Origin: an uncultured Prevotella sp.
Lineage (GTDB): Bacteria; Bacteroidota; Bacteroidia; Bacteroidales; Bacteroidaceae
DNA length: 25,088 nucleotides
Direction: 5' to 3'
Assembly: GCA_900548585.1 (NCBI GenBank)
Contig: URLI01000030.1
Location: forward strand, 1 to 25,088
In this document: piece after piece, positions 7,755 through 15,142 of the stretch
Numbering within the stretch: the stretch's first letter is position 1
Layout: every line of letters begins with the position of its first letter
Made by a program: the position numbers and the translations under genes
The notes under the pieces: model-generated
What the model was told of the DNA's origin: nothing
Database searches by the model: none
What the model saw: only the letters and a program-made list of their open reading frames with translations

Positions 7755-8134
7755 TTAGAAAATCTGAGGAATTTGAATTTTCTAGGAGCCTTTTCCAACT
7801 TTAACTCTTTTCGCAAATTCTCCCTAAGTAAGATTAATAATTTTAATGCTGAACTTTCTTTGTTTCTTGCAATATCTTCAGCTAATTGCTGTGCTAGTTC
7901 AATTTGCTGTTTTGTCCCAAAAAGTTGAATGTCTGCAATCGCAGTTTCTATTTCCGTATTATATCTATTGTCTTTTCTGTTGGATGCTTTTTCTAACTTT
8001 CCCCATGCTTGAATTAAGTATTCTATTGTAACTTCTTTCTTCTTGATTTGGGTGTTTTGACGAATAGCAAGGATATAGACTACTATCCAGCCAATAACTG
8101 TGATTATACATTGGATTATTAAATCGTTATTCAT
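7751..8134 (-). CDS. Small membrane-anchored protein of unknown function
   Basis: A 127-aa protein with one N-terminal membrane span (about 5-24, LIIQCIITVIGWIVVYILAI), then a charged, mostly helical cytoplasmic part containing EIETAIADIQLFGTKQQIEL. I recall similar hypothetical proteins with that IADIQLFG motif in varied bacteria, but no function is known to me. The stop overlaps the start of the AraC pseudogene by ATGA. The frame is intact and AT-rich like the other accessory genes. Confidence 0.7.
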   Translation of the reverse strand: MNNDLIIQCIITVIGWIVVYILAIRQNTQIKKKEVTIEYLIQAWGKLEKASNRKDNRYNTEIETAIADIQLFGTKQQIELAQQLAEDIARNKESSALKLLILLRENLRKELKLEKAPRKFKFLRFSK

Positions 8135-8167
8135 GCCTCGTTATATTATGAAATGTATTCTTAGTGT

Positions 8168-8197
8168 GGAGCGACTGCCGATAGAGACAATCGCTCC
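8168..8197 (-). terminator. Weak stem-loop between the HU-like gene and the small membrane gene
   Basis: GGAGCGA (8168-8174) pairs with TCGCTCC (8191-8197). It lies just past the end of the HU-like gene on the minus strand; no T run follows. Confidence 0.3.
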
Positions 8198-8227
8198 GCC
8201 AAGGATGGATAAAATCTCAGAGGTTAC

Positions 8228-8701
8228 TTATTCGTTCGCATTTTCATTGGAACTTTCACCCGAGTTGCCTACATTGTGGGGTTCGTCTGAAGGCTTTGTG
8301 CCTTTCTTGGGTTTGGCCGTCGTTTGTTCGTAGCTTACATCGGTAAGTGTAAAGTATTTCTTCGATGGGCTGAGACGTACAACCGGTTTTTCGATATGCT
8401 TCTGCACGTTGAATACTTCGCCTTGTGGGACGGATTTGCTCTTGAATGAGGGTTTGAGCGTACCTAAATCGCAAAATTCTACGATGTCGCCATTTGCTAC
8501 GATGTCTCTGGCAATCTCGGTGGCGTAGTTCAATACGGCTTCCACTTCCTGACGATTAAATGTGGTGGACTTTGCCACACGCTCACAGAAACTGCGGAAG
8601 TCCACACGATGTCTTCCTGTGGGCTTGGCTATTTGCACGGTTTTACTGGCATTTTTGCCGACAGACATCTTGATTGCACTTCGTTTTGGAACTTGCTGCA
8701 T
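8228..8701 (-). CDS. HU/IHF-family DNA-binding protein (HU-like, extended tail)
   Basis: A 157-aa protein with an HU-type core: RVDFRSFCERVAKSTTFNRQ, then EVEAVLNYATEIARDIVANG and DIVEFCDLGTLKPSFKSKS, followed by the arm region and KPVVRLSPSKKYFTL. The C-terminal 30 residues are low-complexity and rich in Lys, Ser, Asn and Glu (TAKPKKGTKPSDEPHN). Such extended HU-like proteins are common in Bacteroidales and are thought to bind DNA, but the role of this one is not known. Two starts are possible, residue 1 at 8701 or MSVGKN at residue 12. It begins 37 bp after rpmH on the same strand and could be cotranscribed. The tail region is more AT-rich than rpmH. Confidence 0.75.
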   Translation of the reverse strand: MQQVPKRSAIKMSVGKNASKTVQIAKPTGRHRVDFRSFCERVAKSTTFNRQEVEAVLNYATEIARDIVANGDIVEFCDLGTLKPSFKSKSVPQGEVFNVQKHIEKPVVRLSPSKKYFTLTDVSYEQTTAKPKKGTKPSDEPHNVGNSGESSNENANE

Positions 8702-8738
8702 CTCCCTGCTACCGGCTTGCGGCGCGGGCTGTGACGGC

Positions 8739-8894
8739 CTATTTGCCGTGATGCTCGTCCGATACGGACAGTTTCTTGCGGCCCTTTGCGCGGCGGGCTG
8801 ACAGCACGCGGCGGCCGTTCTTTGTTGCCATACGCTCGCGGAAGCCGTGCTTGTTAGCTCTTTTCCTGTTGTGAGGCTGGAATGTTCTTTTCAT
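8739..8894 (-). CDS. rpmH: Ribosomal protein bL34
   Basis: The minus strand from the ATG at 8894 to TAG at 8739-8741 encodes 51 residues beginning MKRTFQPHNRKRANKHGFRE and continuing RMATKNGRRVLSARRAKGRK, the highly conserved L34 sequence, with a short tail ending SVSDEHHGK. L34 sits in the large ribosomal subunit. The protein is extremely basic and of normal length. The gene is divergent from efp, a neighbourhood seen in many Bacteroidota. A perfect consensus promoter lies about 52 bp upstream. Confidence 0.97.
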   Translation of the reverse strand: MKRTFQPHNRKRANKHGFRERMATKNGRRVLSARRAKGRKKLSVSDEHHGK

Positions 8895-8945
8895 CTTTTC
8901 GTATTTTTATTGTTATTATTCTTGAGGTTCGACCGTTCGAGGGTG

Positions 8946-8976
8946 CAAAATTACTCATTTCTTTTTAATTACCAAA
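8946..8976 (-). promoter_or_regulatory. Bacteroidota consensus promoter of rpmH
   Basis: On the minus strand, TTTG (8976-8973), 19 bp, TAATTTTG (8953-8946). This matches the TTTG-N19-TAnnTTTG consensus exactly. Confidence 0.8.
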
Positions 8977-9027
8977 GAAATAGTCGAAATTTAGTGACTT
9001 CTTGGGTGATTTTCGCTAAATTATCCG

Positions 9028-9035
9028 TAACTTTG
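9028..9035 (+). promoter_or_regulatory. -7 promoter element of efp (TAACTTTG)
   Basis: An exact TAnnTTTG match 39 bp upstream of the efp start. A TTG at 9002-9004 is a poorly spaced -33 candidate (23 bp). Confidence 0.6.
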
Positions 9036-9074
9036 CACCCACAAAGCGGAAATATCACATTATATATAAAAGTT

Positions 9075-9641
9075 ATGATAAACTCACAGGATATTAAGAA
9101 GGGCACCGCCATACGCATGGACGGCGGCATCTGGGTATGTATCGATTTCCAGCACCGCAAGCCGGGCAAGGGGAACACCGTAATGAACACCAAACTGAAG
9201 AATGTCACCGACGGGCGCGTGCTCGAACGCACGTTCCTGGTGGGAATGAAGCTCGAGGACGTGCGCATCGAGCGGCGTCCATACCAGTACCTCTACAAGG
9301 AGGGCGAAGACTACATCTTCATGAACCAGGAAACGTTCGAGCAGGTGCCGATAGCACGCGACCTCGTCACCGGCGTTGACTTCATGAAGGAGAGCGACAT
9401 CGTCGAGGTGGTCTCAGATGCGGACACCGAGACAATCCTCTTCGCCGAGATGCCGGTGAAGACCAACCTGCGCGTGACGCACTCGGAGCCGGGAGTGAAG
9501 GGCGACACCGCGACGAACGCGACGAAGCCCGCAACCATGGAGACCGGCGTGGAGATACGCGTGCCGCTGTTCATCAACGAGGGCGACCTCGTGCAGGTGG
9601 ACACGCGCGACGGGTCATACCTGAACCGCGTCAAGGAATAA
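9075..9641 (+). CDS. efp: Translation elongation factor P
   Basis: A 188-aa protein with the three EF-P domains: N-terminal KOW-like (MINSQDIKKGTAIRMDGGIW), middle OB (RTFLVGMKLEDVRIERRPYQ) and C-terminal OB ending GDLVQVDTRDGSYLNRVKE, the EF-P signature region. The tip loop is HRKPGKGNT with Lys32 at the position modified in other bacteria. EF-P binds stalled ribosomes near the E site and helps form bonds at polyproline stretches. The start at 9075 gives the canonical N-terminus; an upstream extension to 8847 would run through the divergent promoter region and is rejected. Length is normal and the gene is divergent from rpmH. Confidence 0.97.
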   Translation: MINSQDIKKGTAIRMDGGIWVCIDFQHRKPGKGNTVMNTKLKNVTDGRVLERTFLVGMKLEDVRIERRPYQYLYKEGEDYIFMNQETFEQVPIARDLVTGVDFMKESDIVEVVSDADTETILFAEMPVKTNLRVTHSEPGVKGDTATNATKPATMETGVEIRVPLFINEGDLVQVDTRDGSYLNRVKE

Positions 9642-9761
9642 GGGAAACACAATAACACGACACCCCCAGCCCATCCCGGAGCCGCCGGGGCCAGCCTGCG
9701 CGCGACAGCAGGCCGCCGCGCTGCTCAGGAATGGAATGGGGGCGTGTCATAACCGACGCCA

Positions 9762-10805
9762 ATGAAATATTCGTTCATAATACCCGTTTTCAACCGCCCC
9801 GACGAGGTGGACGAACTGCTCGAGAGCCTCACGAGGCAGCGCGTGACCGACTTTGAGGTGCTCGTCGTCGAGGACGGCAGCAGCGTGACCTGCGAGGAGG
9901 TGTGCCGCAAGTACGCGGACAAGCTCGACCTGCACTATTTCATGAAACCGAACAGCGGGCCGGGGCAGAGCCGGAACTATGGCGCGGAGCGTGCCGCAGG
10001 GGAGTATCTGATAATACTGGACAGCGACGTAGTGCTGCCGGAGGGATACCTCGCGGAGGTGGGCAGGGAGCTCGCCCGGGAGCCTGCCGACGCCTTCGGC
10101 GGCCCGGATGCGGCCCACTCATCGTTCACACCGACGCAGAAGGCCATCTCATACTCCATGACATCGTTCTTCACCACCGGCGGCATACGCGGAGGAAAGA
10201 AAAAACTGGACAAGTTCTACCCGCGCTCGTTCAACATGGGCGTGCGCCGCGCCGACTACCTGCGGCTTGGCGGCTTCTCGAAGATGCGCTTCGGCGAGGA
10301 CATCGACTTCTCGATAAGGATATTCAAGGCAGGGCTGCGCTGCCGCCTCTTCCCGGGCGCGTGGGTGTGGCACAAGCGGCGCACCGACCTGCGGAAATTC
10401 TTCCGGCAGGTGTACAACAGCGGCATAGCGCGCGTCAACCTATACAGGAAATACCCCGAGTCGCTCAAGGTGGTGCATCTGCTGCCGGCGGCGTTCACCG
10501 TGGGAGTCACCGCGCTCGTGCTGCTCTCGGCGGCGGGCAGGGCGATGATATACTACGACACGGCGAACTGGCGCGCGTGGTATTGGGTGGCACTGCTGCC
10601 GTGGATGCCGATAATGGCATACTGCGTGATAATACTCGCTGACTCCGCCCTGCGGAACCGCTCGCTGCGCGTGGGGCTGATTTCCGTGCCGGCAGCATTC
10701 ACGCAACTCATGGGCTATGGCTTCGGCTTCATAGAGGCGTGGTGGAAACGCTGCGTGCTGAGGCGCGGCGAGTTCCAGGCTTTCGAGAAAACATTCTACA
10801 AATAG
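9762..10805 (+). CDS. Family 2 glycosyltransferase, membrane-associated
   Basis: A 347-aa protein with a GT-A fold in the first 210 residues. The N-terminus is MKYSFIIPVFNRPDEVDELL, the nucleotide-binding acidic region is VVEDGSS, the metal-binding DxD is ILDSDV (87-89), and GGFSKMRFGEDIDFS (170-184) carries the catalytic ED. Three hydrophobic segments at about 239-258, 272-293 and 303-322 anchor the C-terminus in the inner membrane. GT2 enzymes move a sugar from a nucleotide sugar to an acceptor; the acceptor here is unknown, and envelope polysaccharide is likely. It is followed 6 bp later by radC on the same strand. The 120-bp gap from efp has a GC-rich stretch without a clear terminator. 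Confidence 0.88.
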   Translation: MKYSFIIPVFNRPDEVDELLESLTRQRVTDFEVLVVEDGSSVTCEEVCRKYADKLDLHYFMKPNSGPGQSRNYGAERAAGEYLIILDSDVVLPEGYLAEVGRELAREPADAFGGPDAAHSSFTPTQKAISYSMTSFFTTGGIRGGKKKLDKFYPRSFNMGVRRADYLRLGGFSKMRFGEDIDFSIRIFKAGLRCRLFPGAWVWHKRRTDLRKFFRQVYNSGIARVNLYRKYPESLKVVHLLPAAFTVGVTALVLLSAAGRAMIYYDTANWRAWYWVALLPWMPIMAYCVIILADSALRNRSLRVGLISVPAAFTQLMGYGFGFIEAWWKRCVLRRGEFQAFEKTFYK

Positions 10806-10811
10806 ACCGGG

Positions 10812-11516
10812 ATGGGAAACGGGAAGACCGCGAGGCTGTCGATAAACAGATGGTCGGAGGAGGACAGGCCGAGGGAGAAACTGGCGGCGGCGGGGGCAAC
10901 GTCGCTGACGAATGCCGAGCTGCTCGCCATACTCATAGGCAGCGGGAACACCGAGGAGAGCGCGGTCGACCTGATGAAGAAAATCCTCGGCGACTGCGAC
11001 AACCGGCTGAACACGCTCGGCAAGATGAGCATCGGCGAGCTGATGGCATACAAGGGCATCGGCGAGGCGAAGGCGATAACAATCCTCGCGGCGTGCGAAC
11101 TGGGGAAGAGGAGGCAGAGCGAGGAGGCCGCCGAGCGGAGGGACATGGGCTCGGCAACGGCGATATACAACTTCATGCGCCCCAAGATGCAGGACCTCGA
11201 CGTGGAGGAAGCGTGGGTGCTGCTGCTCAACCAGAACTACAAACTCATCAAGGCGGAGAGACTGTCGCACGGAGGGATAACCGAGACGGCGGTCGACGTG
11301 CGGCTGATGGTGAAGTCCGCGATACTCTGCAACGCCACAATCGTCGCCCTGGCTCACAACCACCCGAGCAACAACGCGAGCCCCAGCCGCGAGGACGACC
11401 GGCTGACCGAGCGCGCGAGGAAGGCCTGCGAGACGATGCGCATCTACCTTCTCGACCACATAATCATCACCGACGGCCGGTACTACAGTTACCGCGAGGA
11501 GGGCAGGATGGGGTGA
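10812..11516 (+). CDS. radC: RadC-family protein (JAB/MPN domain)
   Basis: The 234-aa protein begins with the RadC UPF0758 pattern NRWSEEDRPREKLAAAGATS and LTNAELLAILIGSGN. A helix-hairpin-helix (YKGIGEAKAITILAA, 80-94) follows, then the JAB metalloprotease-like fold with LSHGGITETAVDVRL and the metal motif HNHPS (182-186) with Asp near 195. The gene was once linked to DNA repair, but the true role of the family is unsettled. Length is normal for chromosomal RadC. It starts 6 bp after the glycosyltransferase. The sequence after its stop is an insertion (tandem repeats, IS5 remnant, inverted-repeat element) before the next core gene at 12696. Confidence 0.93.
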   Translation: MGNGKTARLSINRWSEEDRPREKLAAAGATSLTNAELLAILIGSGNTEESAVDLMKKILGDCDNRLNTLGKMSIGELMAYKGIGEAKAITILAACELGKRRQSEEAAERRDMGSATAIYNFMRPKMQDLDVEEAWVLLLNQNYKLIKAERLSHGGITETAVDVRLMVKSAILCNATIVALAHNHPSNNASPSREDDRLTERARKACETMRIYLLDHIIITDGRYYSYREEGRMG

Positions 11517-11585
11517 GCGGAGCGGCGCACAGCCGCTGGCGGCTTGCCCGCTTGCACTTGGCGAGGCACCAGACACGGCGGTCTC

Positions 11586-11717
11586 ACTCACCAAACTCGC
11601 CGTGTTCACTCACCAAATACGCCGTGTTTACTCTCCAAATACGCCGTGTTTACTCTCCAAATACGCCGTGTTTACTCACCAAATACGCCGTGTTTGCTCT
11701 CCAAATACGCCGTGTTT
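11586..11717 (+). repeat. Six tandem copies of a 22-bp unit
   Basis: Units start at 11586, 11608, 11630, 11652, 11674 and 11696. The consensus begins ACTCWCCAAATACG and ends CCGTGTTT. Units 3 and 4 are identical, as are 2 and 5 to each other; the first unit is the most diverged and unit 6 starts with G. There are no spacers, and 22 is not a multiple of 3, so the array is neither a CRISPR nor a coding repeat. It starts 70 bp after the radC stop. 11718-11879 holds nothing else I recognise. Confidence 0.92.
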
Positions 11718-11879
11718 ACTGGCTGGCCAGATGCGAAACACATTCCATTATGGGGTGAGCCGTGGAGTTTTCCTTGCCAAAACGCCTTTGTTCCCGTGTC
11801 GCCTTCCGGGAGGGCGCACGCCTTGTCACCGCCTTACCCAGGGCAACGTTTCAGGGGCAGGAAAATTGCATGATGATGA

Positions 11880-12371
11880 ATCAAATACAACCCACACAAG
11901 AAATGCCACAAGGACATTGACGCGCGTTGGATTAAGAAACGGGATGAGAAACATTATGGATACAAAGGTCATACGAAGGCTGACAAGAAATCAAAACTCA
12001 TAGAGTCCTACCATACCACAGCATCAAGCACCCATGACTCCAATGTTATCTCGCAGCTTATCACGGACAAGGACAAAGGCCAGCGCCTTTATCTTGATGC
12101 TGGATATGAGGGCAGGGAAGATGTTGTCAAGGCCAACGCGATGCGTCCCGTCATCTGCGAGAAGGGACACCGCAATCATCCATTAACCAAGAAGCAGAAG
12201 AAACGCAACCGCAAGAAATCAAGGCGGAGATGCCGCGTGTAACACGTCTTCGGCTTCATTGAAGGAGCCATGCATGGCTCCTTTGTCAGAACAATTGGTA
12301 TTGCCAGAGCAAAAGCGAGTTTTGCGCTCACCTGTCTTGTTTACAACATTATGAGACCGATACCCCCATAA
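11880..12371 (+). pseudogene. IS5-family transposase remnant, 5'-truncated, with a stop at the catalytic Glu position
   Basis: The frame opens after a TGA at 11877 and reads NPHKKCHKDIDARWIKKRDE, HYGYKGHTKADKKSKLI, then YLDAGYEG with a catalytic Asp codon at 12096. It continues with EKGHRNHPLTKKQKKRNRKK and RRCRV, TAA (12240-12242), and HVFGFIEGAMHGSFVRTIG, ending LVYNIMRPIPP at 12369-12371. This is the C-terminal half of an IS5-type DDE transposase; the family normally has RVEHVFG here, with Glu as the third catalytic residue. GAA to TAA needs one base change. The N-terminal half with the first Asp is missing, and no terminal repeats are seen. It is surely inactive. Confidence 0.85.
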
Positions 12372-12381
12372 CTGCATTATT

Positions 12382-12397
12382 GTGGGGATAACCCCAC
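12382..12397 (+). terminator. Short perfect stem-loop after the IS5 remnant
   Basis: GTGGGG, ATAA loop, CCCCAC. It lies 10 bp past the end of the transposase frame and may be the old IS terminator; no T run beyond GTT. Confidence 0.4.
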
Positions 12398-12429
12398 GTT
12401 AATATATGAATTAATAGAACCTACCTAAA

Positions 12430-12621
12430 CCCAAATCGGTCATTACAACACAGATTTTCCTATTTCATCCTGGCAACCTGTTCCCCGTCTGCTTGCAGCC
12501 GCTTGCCGGCATCTTGCCCGTTGTTTTTTCTTGACGTAGCCCGCTACGCCTGCAAAAAACAAAAGCCAATCTGCCTGGGCAACCGACTACAATCAGTTCG
12601 GGCTCTAATGACCTATTTGGG
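12430..12621 (+). repeat. 192-bp element with terminal inverted repeats and a central hairpin
   Basis: The ends CCCAAATCGGTCATTA (12430-12445) and TAATGACCTATTTGGG (12606-12621) are inverted repeats matching at 15 of 16 positions. In the centre CGTAGC-CC-GCTACG (12535-12548) is a perfect hairpin, flanked by TTGTTTTTT (12521-12529) and AAAAAACAA (12554-12562), which extend it. There is no coding frame of note. A copy in the same orientation begins at 25036, 24 bp after murF, and a possible distant relative lies at 4466. The size and ends fit a MITE-like or REP-type intergenic repeat. The right end stops 19 bp before the -33 box of the next gene. Confidence 0.8.
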
Positions 12622-12640
12622 ATAAAAATGTCGGATTTGT

Positions 12641-12671
12641 TTTGAAATAATGACGTTTTGCATTATCTTTG
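12641..12671 (+). promoter_or_regulatory. Consensus promoter of the sufT-like gene
   Basis: TTTG (12641-12644), 19 bp, TATCTTTG (12664-12671) matches the Bacteroidota consensus exactly. Transcription would begin near 12677, so a translation start at 12669 is excluded and 12696 is favoured. Confidence 0.8.
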
Positions 12672-12695
12672 CAGACATACAAAGATATATGGGGA

Positions 12696-13016
12696 ATGAC
12701 ACAGGAAGAAAAGACAGACATTGAGGAGCGCGTCGTTGATGTGCTGAAAACCGTTTATGACCCGGAGATACCGGTGAACATATACGACCTCGGGATGATT
12801 TACAAGATTGACGTCAAGGACGACGGGTCGCTCGACGTTGACATGACATTCACCGCGCCCAACTGCCCTGCGGCAGACTTCATCCTCGAGGACGTGAGGA
12901 CGAAGATAGAGAGCGTCGACGGCGTCAATGCTGCCAACGTGAACCTTGTGTTCGAGCCGGCGTGGGACCAGAGCATGATGAGCGAGGAGGCAAGGGTGGA
13001 ACTGGGATTCGACTGA
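12696..13016 (+). CDS. SufT/PaaD-like (DUF59, MIP18 family) Fe-S assembly protein
   Basis: A 106-aa single-domain protein. The DUF59 motifs are clear: VYDPEIPVNIYDLGMIY near the start and TFTAPNCPAADFILEDVRTK in the middle, with the family's conserved Cys. It ends VNLVFEPAWDQSMMSEEARV. Members help load Fe-S clusters on target proteins; whether this one belongs to the SUF pathway cannot be read from the window. The start at 12696 was chosen because a longer reading from 12669 begins inside the promoter. It overlaps lpxH as TGATG, so translation of the two is coupled. The gene has its own promoter, placed just after the repeat element. Confidence 0.88.
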   Translation: MTQEEKTDIEERVVDVLKTVYDPEIPVNIYDLGMIYKIDVKDDGSLDVDMTFTAPNCPAADFILEDVRTKIESVDGVNAANVNLVFEPAWDQSMMSEEARVELGFD

Positions 13017-13789
13017 TGGAAATGAGACGCAACATATATATACTCAGCGACGCGCACCTCGGCTCGTGGGCGATAGACCACGGGCGGACGCAGGAGAGGC
13101 GGCTGGTGCGCTTCCTCGACGAGATAAAGGGCAAGGCGCGCGCCGTTTATCTTCTCGGCGACATGTTCGATTTCTGGTACGAGTGGAAATACTGCGTGCC
13201 GAAGGGTTACACGCGCTTCCTCGGCAAGCTCTCAGAGCTCACCGACATGGGGGTGGAGGTGCACTACTTCACCGGCAACCATGACATCTGGATGTACGGA
13301 TACCTCGAGGAGGAGTGCGGGGTGGTGATGCACCGCAAGGACGAGACGGTGGAGCTCTACGGCAAGGTGTTCTACCTCGCCCACGGTGACGGCCTGGGCG
13401 ACCCTGACAGGAAGTTCAGGCTAATACGCGGCATGTTCCACAGCCGCCTGTGCCAGAGGATGTTCTCCATGCTGCACCCGAGATGGTCGATGTGGTTCGG
13501 CATGACGTGGGCAAAGCACTCGAGGATGAAGCGCGGCGGCGGGCAGGAGCCTCCGTTCATGGGTGAGGACAGGGAGTGCCTCGTGAGATACACCAAGCGG
13601 TATATGAGGGATCACACGAACATCGACTACTTCATATACGGGCACCGCCACATCGAGCTTGACCTGATGCTCGGCGACGATACGAGGATGATGGTCATCG
13701 GCGACTGGATACAGCAGTTCACATACGTCGTGTTCGACGGCGACAACCTCTTCCTCGAGGAATACGAGGAGGGAGAAAGCAAGATGTGA
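13016..13789 (+). CDS. lpxH: UDP-2,3-diacylglucosamine diphosphatase (LpxH-type metallophosphatase)
   Basis: A 257-aa calcineurin-like phosphoesterase with every metal motif: SDAHLG (D12, H14), LLGDMFDFW (GD 48-49), TGNHDIW (87-90), AHGDGLG (123-125) and IYGHRHIE (209-212). The DMFDFWYEW and HGD patterns fit LpxH, which removes UMP from UDP-2,3-diacylglucosamine to give lipid X in lipid A synthesis at the inner membrane face. The start at 13016 overlaps the sufT-like stop (TGATG). The family call is firm; the exact substrate is by homology. It converges with ackA. Confidence 0.9.
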   Translation: MEMRRNIYILSDAHLGSWAIDHGRTQERRLVRFLDEIKGKARAVYLLGDMFDFWYEWKYCVPKGYTRFLGKLSELTDMGVEVHYFTGNHDIWMYGYLEEECGVVMHRKDETVELYGKVFYLAHGDGLGDPDRKFRLIRGMFHSRLCQRMFSMLHPRWSMWFGMTWAKHSRMKRGGGQEPPFMGEDRECLVRYTKRYMRDHTNIDYFIYGHRHIELDLMLGDDTRMMVIGDWIQQFTYVVFDGDNLFLEEYEEGESKM

Positions 13790-13815
13790 GGCACGCGCCG
13801 CGTGTGCCCCACATC
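13783..13815. terminator. Strong hairpin between convergent lpxH and ackA
   Basis: GATGTG (13783-13788) and GGCACGCG (13790-13797) pair with CGTGTGCC (13801-13808) and CACATC (13810-13815), 14 pairs with one G-U and a small internal loop. It overlaps the lpxH stop. No T run is seen, so it may act as a transcript-end structure for both sides. Confidence 0.5.
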
Positions 13816-13866
13816 CTCATGTATCCGCAGATTATGCTTAAATCACCGTCATTTCCTTTGGCGTGC

Positions 13867-15060
13867 TTATTTCAGCAGCTCCATCGTGTCGGTGGCAATC
13901 ATCAGTTCCTCGTCGGTGGGAATGATGCACACCTTGACGCGTGAGTCGTCGGCTGAGACGATGGCCTCCTTGCCGCGCACGTTGTTCTTCGACGCGTCGA
14001 ACTTCACTCCGAGGAACTCCAGTCCCCTGCACACCTCCTCGCGCAGCCCGGTCTGGTTCTCGCCCACGCCGGCCGTGAACACGATGATGTCAACGCCCCC
14101 CATCGCGGCGGCGTATGCGCCGATGTACTTCTTTATGCGGTAGAAGTACATGTCGAGAGCCAGTTGCGCGCGTTGGTCGCCGGCATCTGCTGCGCTCTCT
14201 ATGTCGCGCATGTCAGAGCTCTTCCCCGTTATGCCCAGCACCCCGCTCTTCTTGTTCAGCAGGTCTGACATTCCGTCGGCGTCGAGCCCGAGTTTCTTTT
14301 CGAGGAAGGTCACCGCGCCGGCGTCGATGTCGCCCGAGCGCGTTCCCATCATCAGTCCCTCGAGCGGCGTGAGGCCCATTGTCGTGTCTATGCACTTGCC
14401 GTCTGCCACGGCCGCGATGCTCGCGCCGTTGCCTATGTGGCATGTGATTATCCTCTTGCCTTTTGGGTCGCAGCCGAGGAACTCGCACACGCGGCGGCTG
14501 ACATATCTGTGGCTCGTGCCGTGGAAGCCATAGCGGCGCACGCCGTATTTCTCGTAGAGGCCGTATGGTATCGCATACAGGAAAGCCTTCTTGGGCATTG
14601 TCTGGTGGAATGCCGTGTCGAACACGCCAACCTGCGGCAGGCCCGGCATCAGCTCGCTCACGGCGTTGACTCCCTTCAGGTTTGCCGGGTTGTGCAGCGG
14701 TGCGAGGTCGGTGCATTCCCCGAATGTCTTCAGCACCCCGGCGTCAAGCACCACGCTCTTGTTGAACTTCTCTCCGCCGTGCACCATGCGGTGTCCTACG
14801 GCGTCAATCTCCGATAGGCTCTTTATGACACCAATCTCCGGGTCGGTGAGCAGCGAGAAGATGAACTTCACTCCCTCGGTGTGCTCGGGGATGTCGTGCA
14901 TGATCTGCCTCTTCTCTCCGTTGGCGAGCTTCACTTTCACAAACGCGCCGTCCATTCCCACGCGCTCTGCGCCGCCGCTTGTCATCACACTCCTGTCGTC
15001 CATGTTGTAAAGTGCGTACTTTATCGAGGACGAACCACAATTCAATACTAAAATCTTCAT
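13867..15060 (-). CDS. ackA: Acetate kinase
   Basis: A 397-aa protein starting MKILVLNCGSSSIKYALYNM (acetate kinase signature 1). It contains VGHRMVHGGEKF, GFHGTSHRYVSRR (signature 2), HIGNGASIAAV and FTAGVGENQTGLREE. It converts acetyl phosphate and ADP to acetate and ATP. The start at 15060 removes a 15-residue upstream extension with no family match. pta lies 82 bp upstream on the same strand, the standard order, giving a pta-ackA operon for overflow acetate production and ATP gain. The length is normal. Confidence 0.97.
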   Translation of the reverse strand: MKILVLNCGSSSIKYALYNMDDRSVMTSGGAERVGMDGAFVKVKLANGEKRQIMHDIPEHTEGVKFIFSLLTDPEIGVIKSLSEIDAVGHRMVHGGEKFNKSVVLDAGVLKTFGECTDLAPLHNPANLKGVNAVSELMPGLPQVGVFDTAFHQTMPKKAFLYAIPYGLYEKYGVRRYGFHGTSHRYVSRRVCEFLGCDPKGKRIITCHIGNGASIAAVADGKCIDTTMGLTPLEGLMMGTRSGDIDAGAVTFLEKKLGLDADGMSDLLNKKSGVLGITGKSSDMRDIESAADAGDQRAQLALDMYFYRIKKYIGAYAAAMGGVDIIVFTAGVGENQTGLREEVCRGLEFLGVKFDASKNNVRGKEAIVSADDSRVKVCIIPTDEELMIATDTMELLK

Positions 15061-15142
15061 ATCAGTTGTTTCTATCCGGGGGCAGCTCGTTCGTGCCGTC
15101 CCCATAATGTGTTATCTTTTCCCTGCCGGCATTGCCGCTGTC

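Noticed and set aside
8921..8944. tRNA-like GGTTCGACC stretch
   Set aside because: No acceptor or anticodon arms can be drawn around it; no tRNA or rRNA gene was seen anywhere in the window.
8847..9074. N-terminal extension of efp to 8847
   Set aside because: It would cross the divergent promoters of rpmH and efp and has no EF-P homology.
11586..11717. CRISPR array
   Set aside because: Units are directly adjacent with no spacers, and no cas genes are present.
10739..11758. Long plus-strand reading frame (339 aa) over radC, and a 389-aa frame on the minus strand (10440-11609)
   Set aside because: Both are shadows in GC-rich sequence over the well-supported glycosyltransferase and radC genes, with low-complexity Arg/Gly-rich translations.
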